35,748 nucleotides of DNA from a virus: the IMG/VR virus record IMGVR_UViG_3300004152_000002, positions 1 to 35,748 of that record. One strand, given 5' to 3'. The notes under the pieces were generated by a model that worked only from the letters and a program-made list of their open reading frames with translations, was not told where the DNA came from and searched no databases. The translations under genes were made by a program, and so were the position numbers. Of this stretch, positions 19,642 through 25,800 are shown one piece after another. Within the stretch, counting starts at the first letter, position 1. The number at the start of each line of letters is the position of its first letter.

Positions 19642-21800
19642 CGGTCCAGTTACAGGAACGCAAACCGATCGGTGATTCACTCCCGATGCTTTTCAGGGAT
19701 TTCACGATCCTCGAAATGGTGAAGATCGCGAAACGCGAGAAAAAAATTCTCACGCCCGACGACGTGATCGCGCGGGCGGCGCGCCTCGAGCGCGTGAAAG
19801 TCGCCAGGGCCGCGGGGAAAGAACCCGATGCGGCCGACGTCGCCGATGACGATGACGAAGAGGGCGAAAACTCTCAGGATACGGGGAATCAGTCCGAAGA
19901 GTCGCAAGGCAAGCGTGACGAGGATCGATTCAACATCGCGATCTCGTCCGAGTTTCCAGTCGAGCGTTGGTTTGGGACGGAGATTCTCGATCACTCCGCC
20001 GAAGCGGTCGATCTCTCGCGCGCCAAGTTGGGAATGAGTTTCCTCGATTCCCACGATTACAAAGCGATTGTCGGGATCGTCGAGAAACCCAAGATCGGCG
20101 ACGACAAAGTGTTGCGGGGCGTTTTGCGCTTTTCGCGCAGCGCGCCGGCGCAACAGATCAAAACCGATATTCAGGACGGGATCCGGCGTTTCATTTCCGT
20201 CGGATATCAGGTCCGCGAGTACGTCCTGGAGAAATCCTCGAAAGAGGAGGGCGACACCTACCGGGCGACGCGATGGGCGCCGATGGAGGCGAGCTCAGTA
20301 GGAGTACCGGCGGATCCGACGGTTGGACACGATCGCGCGGCCGACGGCGAAAAGCGTTTTCCAGTTTTAGTGCGGAGCAACAAACCGGCTTCCGGGCCGA
20401 ATTCTAAGGAGGAACACATGGAACCGACGGCAGAGCAATTGAAAGAATCCCGGTCCGCGTCGGCCGAAATCATTCGGCTTGGCAAGGTTCACGGGATCGA
20501 TCAGGAAAAAGTCGCGGTAGCGGTCGCCGATGGGCAATCGGTCGACGCGTTCTCGCGCACGGTCCTGAAAGAAGTTGAAGCCCGCGGCGCCGGCACTCTC
20601 CCGCAACCCGCGGCAGAGAACGCGGATCGCCTCGAGCTCACGGACAAGGAACAGAGGAACTACAACCTCGCCCGCGGGATCATGGCCGCGGTCACGAACA
20701 TCGAACGCGCCTCCGGCGGAACGGCCGGCAAGCGCGAGAATACCTTCGAGATGGAGATCTCCGATCAGATCGAGAAGACGTGGAAGGCCGAACGTCACGG
20801 CGGTCTGTTCGTTCCCTGGAGTCTCCGTCATGCCTGGACCCCGGAGCTCCAAAAGCGATTCGGATCGATTCTCTCCAAGCGGCTCGGCGGCGGCGCGGGA
20901 ACGGCTCTTGCGGCCGGAACCTCGACCGGGGGCGCGGAGCTCGTCTTCACGGAACCGGGCGAGTTCATCCAATACCTTTACAACCGGATGCGCGTGAAGG
21001 AATTGGGCGCTCGCACGATCGCCGGTCTCCGCGACAACGTTTCTTTCCCCAAGCAAACCGGGAAGGCAACCGGCTCGTGGGTGGGTGAGAACCCCGGCGT
21101 CGACGTCACGGATTCCGCGTTGACGTTGGGCGCGATCCCGAGTTCTCCGAAAACGTACCAGTCCTCCTCGAGCTATTCGCGTCAATTGCTTGCGCAAGCG
21201 GTGATCGACGTCGATACGCTCGTTCGTGAGGATCTGAGTCGCGACATGGCGCTGGCCGTCGATTCCGTCGCGATCGTGGGCGGCGGATCGAATCAACCGA
21301 CCGGCATCGTCCCGACGTCGGGCGTGCAAAGTTATGCCGTGATCGCGGACGCCGGCAACGGCGGAGTCCTCTCGTGGGACGATATCGTGATCATGTCCGA
21401 GAAGCTCGAGGATGCGAACGCCGATCAATTGGGCGATGGGGGATGGCTCACAACGCCCGGGATCAAGTCGAGCCTCAAACGGACGGCGCGGTTGGGGAAC
21501 GTGATCGGTCTCCCGATCTGGGCCGACGACAATACGGTCGACGGTTTCACGGCGCGCTCCTCGAATCAGGTCGCGAAGACGAACACGAAGGGCGGGAGCG
21601 GGGCAACGTTGCACACTCTCATCCGCGGCGTTTTCGAGACCATGATCATCGCGATGTGGGGCAGCGGATTCGAGCTCGTCGTCGATCCGTATCGCCTCAA
21701 AAAGCAGGGGATGATCGAGTTGACCACGTTCATGTTGACGGACGTCGTCTTGAAGTACCCCTTGGCGTTCGTCGTCGCGAAATACGTCGCCACAACCTAA
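19638..21800 (+). CDS. fused prohead protease and major capsid protein (HK97 type)
   Basis: 720 residues. Residues 1-95 form an extra leader with an acidic linker (DDDDEEGE). Residues 96-245 are an HK97-type prohead protease: H139 in SFLDSHDY, S187 in FISVGY, and the MEASSVGVPADP segment at 216-227 complete the active site. Residues 261-720 are a helical scaffold-like delta domain followed by an HK97-fold capsid (GAELVFTEPGEFIQYLYNRM, NVSFPKQTG, WVGENPGV, LLAQAVIDVDTLVREDLSRDMALAVD, PTGIVPTSGV, FELVVDPYRL). The protease is expected to cut itself off and trim the shell. An internal ribosome site precedes residue 261. Confidence 0.92.
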   Translation: MTVQLQERKPIGDSLPMLFRDFTILEMVKIAKREKKILTPDDVIARAARLERVKVARAAGKEPDAADVADDDDEEGENSQDTGNQSEESQGKRDEDRFNIAISSEFPVERWFGTEILDHSAEAVDLSRAKLGMSFLDSHDYKAIVGIVEKPKIGDDKVLRGVLRFSRSAPAQQIKTDIQDGIRRFISVGYQVREYVLEKSSKEEGDTYRATRWAPMEASSVGVPADPTVGHDRAADGEKRFPVLVRSNKPASGPNSKEEHMEPTAEQLKESRSASAEIIRLGKVHGIDQEKVAVAVADGQSVDAFSRTVLKEVEARGAGTLPQPAAENADRLELTDKEQRNYNLARGIMAAVTNIERASGGTAGKRENTFEMEISDQIEKTWKAERHGGLFVPWSLRHAWTPELQKRFGSILSKRLGGGAGTALAAGTSTGGAELVFTEPGEFIQYLYNRMRVKELGARTIAGLRDNVSFPKQTGKATGSWVGENPGVDVTDSALTLGAIPSSPKTYQSSSSYSRQLLAQAVIDVDTLVREDLSRDMALAVDSVAIVGGGSNQPTGIVPTSGVQSYAVIADAGNGGVLSWDDIVIMSEKLEDANADQLGDGGWLTTPGIKSSLKRTARLGNVIGLPIWADDNTVDGFTARSSNQVAKTNTKGGSGATLHTLIRGVFETMIIAMWGSGFELVVDPYRLKKQGMIELTTFMLTDVVLKYPLAFVVAKYVATT
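20405..20420 (+). promoter_or_regulatory. internal ribosome binding site and in-frame start for separate capsid protein
   Basis: TAAGGAGG (20405-20412), a complete anti-Shine-Dalgarno match, stands five bases ahead of ATG 20418, codon 261 of the fused gene, exactly at the junction of protease and capsid parts. It would yield a free 460-residue capsid precursor in excess over the fusion, comparable with nested lambda C/Nu3. Confidence 0.75.
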
Positions 21801-21858
21801 TCCGCCGGCGATTCAACCCTTTCCCGCGTTGCGCACGCGGCATCTGAAAAGCGGTCTA

Positions 21859-21885
21859 CCCGGGCGGAAGTCACCTCCGCCCGGG
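21859..21885 (+). terminator. strong hairpin after the capsid gene
   Basis: CCCGGGCGGA (21859-21868) and TCCGCCCGGG (21876-21885) form a perfect 10-bp GC stem with a 7-base loop, 58 bases after the capsid stop. No T-run follows, so it is probably an attenuator or an mRNA-end stabiliser that raises capsid relative to downstream genes, rather than a full terminator. Confidence 0.5.
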
Positions 21886-21907
21886 CGGTCTGCGGAAAGA
21901 GGAAGCG

Positions 21908-22189
21908 ATGGAGGGACAGGAAAAACCCGCGGCGGGGATGCGACGTCTCGTCCTCACGCGTTCGATAGTTTTGGGGGGAGATCATGCGGAGGCAGGATCG
22001 ACGCATGACGTTTCCCGGGCCTTGGCACATCGTCTGATCGGCGAAGGATCCGCGGTTCTCCATGAAAGTGAAGAAGCGGAACCCGGGCCGACGACGGTCA
22101 CGCGTATGGAAACGCCGACGAATGCGGATCCCAAACCGCGGCAAGTCGCGCCGGCGCCTCCGAAAGTGAAACCCGGCAAGGGCAAGTAA
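21908..22189 (+). CDS. small head-associated protein
   Basis: 93 residues with AGAGGAAG ahead of the ATG. The part RRLVLTRSIVLGGDHAEAGSTHDVSRALAHRLIGEGSAV is the common phage 'v.lt~.v...G....~aG.v.~v....A..Li..G.A' module found between capsid and head-tail joining genes. The C-terminal third is a proline/lysine tail. Probably a minor head protein at the position of lambda FI; function not established. Confidence 0.6.
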   Translation: MEGQEKPAAGMRRLVLTRSIVLGGDHAEAGSTHDVSRALAHRLIGEGSAVLHESEEAEPGPTTVTRMETPTNADPKPRQVAPAPPKVKPGKGK

Positions 22190-22501
22190 ATGCCGACGCC
22201 GTCCAGCGCGCCTCCATTTCGTGATGCCGATATCCCGTCTCTGTTCGCAGACTTCGGGATCGCGATCACGATCGGAGGCGTCGGCGGTCTGGGCATTCCG
22301 GATGATGCCGATCAGGTCCAGGTTTCCGATGGGAATCAGGGCCAGGTCGTCGCCTTGATCACGACGATCACGGTCCAGACTTCGGCATTTCCGCAGATGA
22401 AGATCGGGGACACAGTTGTGATCGGGGCGAAGAGTTTCACGGTTCGCGAGCGGTTGCGGGAAAACGACGGCGGTCTGACGAAAATTCTTCTCGGGGTATA
22501 G
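22190..22501 (+). CDS. head-tail joining protein, gpFII-like
   Basis: 103 residues, ATG directly after the previous stop. N-terminal FRDADIPSLFADFGIAITIGG, then a beta domain ending MKIGDTVVIGAKSFTVRERLRENDGGLTKILL, which fits small head-tail connector proteins of the lambda FII group ('d...lf..fg......g.........~GD.v.i.g..y.V......dg.G...i.L'). Position between capsid and tail terminator agrees. Confidence 0.65.
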   Translation: MPTPSSAPPFRDADIPSLFADFGIAITIGGVGGLGIPDDADQVQVSDGNQGQVVALITTITVQTSAFPQMKIGDTVVIGAKSFTVRERLRENDGGLTKILLGV

Positions 22502-22529
22502 TGATCGAAAATTCTTAGGAGGCGGAACG

Positions 22530-23282
22530 ATGAGTAAGACAGCAACTCTCGGGCTCGTGAAGCCCACGCACGGCGAAAACGTAGTGGAGGGACTTACCGC
22601 AGGCGTGCCGAACGAAGCGGCGAACCTCGACGCGATCGATGCGGCGATTGCGGCATTGAACGGAACGGGACAAGGCGTATTCGTCGTGACGGCGCCGACG
22701 GCGACTCAGATCCTCGCGAAGACTCTTCTCAACGCGTCGCAAGGCACGTTCCGAATGATCGACGCGGAACTGACTCTCGGATATCAGGGTTCGACGACCC
22801 TTTCGGCGAGCGTCGCGTCCCTTCGTGGAAATACCACGATCGCGGCGGGAACGACGATTGCCGGCGAGTCCTATGTCTACGGGACGCAAGGAAAGTTGAC
22901 GGTCCAGGGGACCCACTCGGGGACGGCCGAAGTTTCCGCCGGCCTCGTGGGTCAACTCGATCTCTCGACGGCGGTCGCGGCAACGGCGCCGATCGCGGCG
23001 GTCTGGGCCGATTGCGGACAGAGCATGTCCGCGGCGCTCGTCGCGTCCGCGGCGAATATCGACGCCGTCGTCGTGTACAACACGACGGCTGCGAAGATCA
23101 ATGCGGCGTTGCGGATCGACACGAACAGCACCTATCTCCTGGATCTCTCGGACGAGGGCGGGGGACACGGGGCAGGGAACTGGATCATCGCGACGGCGAA
23201 GAGTTCCGGATGGGACAAGAGTCTCAAGATCAAAGTCAACGGAACGCCGTACTATATCCCGTGCAACTCGGCCGCGAGCTAG
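22530..23282 (+). CDS. Ala/Thr-rich structural protein
   Basis: 250 residues, strong TTAGGAGG ahead of the start. N terminus TLGLVKPTHGENVVEG ... NEAANLDAIDAAIAAL is an opening often seen in phage fibre and structural proteins. The middle is a series of repeated-looking beta strands rich in Thr/Ala/Gly (GNTTIAAGTTIAGESYVYGTQGKLTVQG), suggesting a beta-helix or decoration fold; the end has YLLDLSDEGGG ... ALIKVNGTPYYIP-like strands. Strong ribosome site and position imply an abundant virion component, perhaps a head decoration or fibre protein. Confidence 0.5.
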   Translation: MSKTATLGLVKPTHGENVVEGLTAGVPNEAANLDAIDAAIAALNGTGQGVFVVTAPTATQILAKTLLNASQGTFRMIDAELTLGYQGSTTLSASVASLRGNTTIAAGTTIAGESYVYGTQGKLTVQGTHSGTAEVSAGLVGQLDLSTAVAATAPIAAVWADCGQSMSAALVASAANIDAVVVYNTTAAKINAALRIDTNSTYLLDLSDEGGGHGAGNWIIATAKSSGWDKSLKIKVNGTPYYIPCNSAAS

Positions 23283-23306
23283 GGCTGAGTCGGTGCGGAG
23301 GAAAAA

Positions 23307-23687
23307 ATGAAGGCAGTTCAACAGATGACGCCGGCGATCGCGACGATCGCACGGCCGCTAAACATCGCGGAACGCATCCATCTGATCGCGATTCTCCCCC
23401 AAGAGGGAGACGTCACGACACTACGGATCGTCCGCGAATTGCGCGAAACCTTGAGCCTCTCCGAAGAGGAGCATGCGGAATTCGGGGTCACGACGGAGGA
23501 GCATGACGGGCAGATCACCTATAGATGGGGAAATGTCGCGGCGGCGATGACGCCTCGAGAAATGAAGTTCCGTCCGAAAGCCTTTGCGATCGTCGCGGAC
23601 ACTTTCAAACGGCTCGATCGCGAGAAGCGCATGCGCGCGGAATTGCTCCCTCTCTATGAGGCATTCGTGGAGGAACCGGAAAAGTGA
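23307..23687 (+). CDS. conserved hypothetical phage protein in head-tail region
   Basis: 126 residues. Order of blocks: LNIAERIHLIAILPQEGDVTTLRIVRELRETLSLSEEEHAEFG, EHDGQITYRW, ETFKRLDREKRM-like helix (ADTFKRLDREKRM) and an acidic end. The 'R..l..lLP~~G~..tl.iv~.lr~~L~fse~E' layout recurs in phages between head and tail genes, without a role known to me. GTGA overlap with the tail terminator gene. Confidence 0.55.
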   Translation: MKAVQQMTPAIATIARPLNIAERIHLIAILPQEGDVTTLRIVRELRETLSLSEEEHAEFGVTTEEHDGQITYRWGNVAAAMTPREMKFRPKAFAIVADTFKRLDREKRMRAELLPLYEAFVEEPEK

Positions 23688-24187
23688 CCACGCCTCCCAC
23701 ACCCCCGGCTTCCATCCGCGAACAGATCATTCTCGCGGTTATCGCGGCATTGGGGGCGGCGACGGCGGCAACAGGCGCCGGTCTCGTTTCTCCGCCGACA
23801 GGTTTGACGATTCATCGCGAGCGCACGCGCCCGGTCGAAATCGATTCTCTTCCCGCGATTCTCATCTATGCCGACGATGACGTTCCCAAACCCCTCGCCG
23901 GCCAGGTATACGCGGCGCCCCTCGAGGAATCCGAGTTGAGTCTCTCGATTGAGGGACGCGCTCAGGGCTCCGGCAGCATCCCTCCGGATGCGGCACTCGA
24001 TCCGATCATGGTCTGGGCGGCGTTGGCAATTTTCGCGGACGAACGTTTCGGCGGTCTCGCGAGCGGTGTCCAAAAAGGGCGAACGGTTTGGAATTCCCGC
24101 GAGGGAGACGTCCCGATCGCATCGGCGAAGTGGAGCATCACGGTCAAATTCCGGACGAGTCGACTCGATCCGACTTCAAAGTCTTAG
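23684..24187 (+). CDS. tail terminator protein, gpU-like
   Basis: 167 residues from GTG 23684. SIREQIILAVIAALGAA as first helix, IHRERTRPVEIDSLPAILIYADDD and LSLSIEGRAQG as the strands, LDPIMVWAALAIFADERFGGLASGV helix, then SAKWSITVKFRTSRLDP at the end: the standard order of Minor_tail_U / tail terminator proteins that cap the tail tube and join it to the head. It lies directly before the tube protein, as in lambda. Confidence 0.75.
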   Translation: MTTPPTPPASIREQIILAVIAALGAATAATGAGLVSPPTGLTIHRERTRPVEIDSLPAILIYADDDVPKPLAGQVYAAPLEESELSLSIEGRAQGSGSIPPDAALDPIMVWAALAIFADERFGGLASGVQKGRTVWNSREGDVPIASAKWSITVKFRTSRLDPTSKS

Positions 24188-24199
24188 GAGGCGAAGGAT

Positions 24200-25009
24200 A
24201 TGCCAGGACTCAAGTACCCCATTCCCCACATTCCGATGCTCGGAAAGGGATCGATCCTACTCGATATTTTCGACGCGGCCGGTCTCCCAACGGGCCTTCG
24301 GCATCTGGGCAATTGCACGAAATTCGAGCTCGATCTCAAAGACGATATCGCGGAGCTCTACCAGTCACTCAACAAAAGCGTGACTCTTATCGCGACGGCG
24401 CTGAAAAAGCGGCAACCGAAGATCGCCATCACGGGGACGGATTTCTCCTCGGATCACATGGCGATCGTACAAATGTCGAGCGGGAAAACGACGGTCGCGA
24501 CGACCGCGGCAACGATCACGGGCGAGACATTGATCTCGGCAACCGTGACGGGCGCGAAGGGGCGTTTTTTCCAGACGGCGAAACGTAATATCGACATGGC
24601 GACGGCGAACGTGCCCGTCCTCACACAAACGCAAGCCGGCTCCCCGGTCACGCTCGCAACGCCGGGGGACTACGTCGTCGCGGATCCCGTCGGTGGGATG
24701 ATCTATATCCCCGCGGGGAGCTCGATCATCGATTCCGCGGCCGTCTCGATCACCTATCACACGGTCGTGGGATCGAACGATCACGTCGCCGGCGCGACCG
24801 TTCCCTTCCAACAGGGCCACATCGTTTTCGATCCGGATCCGGTCGACGGCCAGAAGATCGGCGTCGATATCTGGCGCGTCAACCTCAACCCGAACGGGAA
24901 CGTCGGTCTCATCGCGGATGACTACGGGAACTGGACCCTCGACGGGAACATCCTCGACGATACCGCCAATCACCCGACGGCGCCGTTCTACGATTACACG
25001 TTCTTCTAA
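24200..25009 (+). CDS. major tail tube protein
   Basis: 269 residues, with TTAGGAGGCG ahead of the ATG. Starts with GSILLDIFDAAGLPTGLRHLGNCTKFELDLKDDIAELYQSLNK, the classical entry of tube proteins with a beta sandwich, and later KRQPKIAITGTDFSSDHMAI. An insertion (about 95-190) adds extra strands. Polymerises around the tape measure to make the tail tube. Followed by a hairpin and the tail chaperones, the normal order V-G-GT-H. Confidence 0.85.
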   Translation: MPGLKYPIPHIPMLGKGSILLDIFDAAGLPTGLRHLGNCTKFELDLKDDIAELYQSLNKSVTLIATALKKRQPKIAITGTDFSSDHMAIVQMSSGKTTVATTAATITGETLISATVTGAKGRFFQTAKRNIDMATANVPVLTQTQAGSPVTLATPGDYVVADPVGGMIYIPAGSSIIDSAAVSITYHTVVGSNDHVAGATVPFQQGHIVFDPDPVDGQKIGVDIWRVNLNPNGNVGLIADDYGNWTLDGNILDDTANHPTAPFYDYTFF

Positions 25010-25049
25010 GAACGGCGACCCAACGGGAAGCAGGTTCTTGGGAGGTCGC

Positions 25050-25078
25050 GGGGGGCTCGTGCGGATAGCGAGCTCCCC
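25050..25078 (+). terminator. GC-rich hairpin after tail tube gene
   Basis: GGGGGGCTCG (25050-25059) pairs with CGAGCTCCCC (25069-25078) through one G-U pair, with a 9-base loop. It lies in the 116-base gap between tube and chaperone genes and is followed by CTTCTCTG rather than a clear T-run. Like the hairpin after the capsid gene, it follows a highly expressed structural gene and may act as a partial terminator. Confidence 0.45.
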
Positions 25079-25125
25079 CTTCTCTGTTGAAGTTAGCGGG
25101 CGGAAACCCCGTCCCGGAGGCAAAA

Positions 25126-25590
25126 ATGCTCGAATCGATCACCCTCGACGGCCGGAAATTCTCCGGCGTCTCGCAATCCATTTCCTCAAATCAGAACGAT
25201 TACATCCAGGCGCATGTGCGTCGCGCCGGCGCCGTCGAGATCCTCAACAGTCTCGACGGGGTCGAACGCACTCCGGAGAAGCGTGCGGAGGATCTTCTGA
25301 CGGCGATTCTTTTGAGGCATGAGAAAGCGAGCATTCTCGCCGGGTGTCTCACGGAAGAGGGGAAAGCCTGGACACGCGAGGAGGCGGATCGCAACGCCGA
25401 ACGGTTCGACGCGATCACGGACCCCGAAGAGATTCGCGCTATGACGTCGCGGATCGTGGAGTTCGTGATCGGTTTTTTTCGGTTAGGGGGACGATCCTCG
25501 GAGAATTCCCGGAGATCTTCGAGCCAGAGCGGAACGGGCCCCCATACAAAGAGCGCGGCGCGATCGACTTCGGCGACTTCGCGCCGTTGA
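25126..25590 (+). CDS. tail assembly chaperone, zero-frame product (gpG-like)
   Basis: 154 residues from ATG 25126 behind CGGAGG. The first 118 residues are helical and natural (EILNSLDGVERTPEKRAEDLLTAILLRHEKASILAGCL ... EEIRAMTSRIVEFVIGFF). After codon 118 the frame becomes Ser/Arg-rich (RSSENSRRSS), as expected past a frameshift site. It lies between tail tube and tape measure, the fixed place of G/GT-type chaperones, which load onto the tape measure during tail assembly. Confidence 0.75.
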   Translation: MLESITLDGRKFSGVSQSISSNQNDYIQAHVRRAGAVEILNSLDGVERTPEKRAEDLLTAILLRHEKASILAGCLTEEGKAWTREEADRNAERFDAITDPEEIRAMTSRIVEFVIGFFRLGGRSSENSRRSSSQSGTGPHTKSAARSTSATSRR

Positions 25591-25796
25591 TCCGCGAGGT
25601 CGCGGGCGGCGAGCTCGAGCGGGCGATTCGGATCCGCGATTGGCCGATGCGCGATCTCTTTCTCGGATATATCGAAGTCCTAAAAAGAGATGCACGGCGG
25701 ACGTATGAGATCGATCTTCTAGTGTGGAGCGCGCTCGCGCCCCACCAGAGGCGCAAAACGGATCCCCCGAGGGTTCCGAGAATTCTGAGGAGTTGA
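25126..25796 (+). CDS. tail assembly chaperone fusion made by -1 frameshift (gpGT-like)
   Basis: Reading 118 codons to 25479, slipping back one base on T_TTT_TTT, and resuming at 25479 gives a 223-residue product. The added part (SVRGTILGEFPEIFEPER ... FGDFAPLIREVAGGELERAIRIRDWPMRDLFLGYIEVLKRDARRTYEIDLLVWSAL) is protein-like and lacks any start signal of its own, so it is expected only as a fusion. It ends five bases before the tape measure start, as GT does in lambda-like phages. Confidence 0.75.
25473..25479 (+). promoter_or_regulatory. -1 frameshift slippery heptamer
   Basis: Seven T bases phased as T_TTT_TTT against the chaperone frame (GGT TTT TTT CGG). Both tRNAs re-pair perfectly after a -1 slip. 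Downstream GGTTAGGGGGACGATCC could add a pause. Confidence 0.8.
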
Positions 25797-25800
25797 ACCG

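Noticed and set aside
20367-21614. 415-codon open frame on the minus strand
   Set aside because: Exact shadow of the capsid gene; composition is dominated by Arg and there is no recognisable domain.
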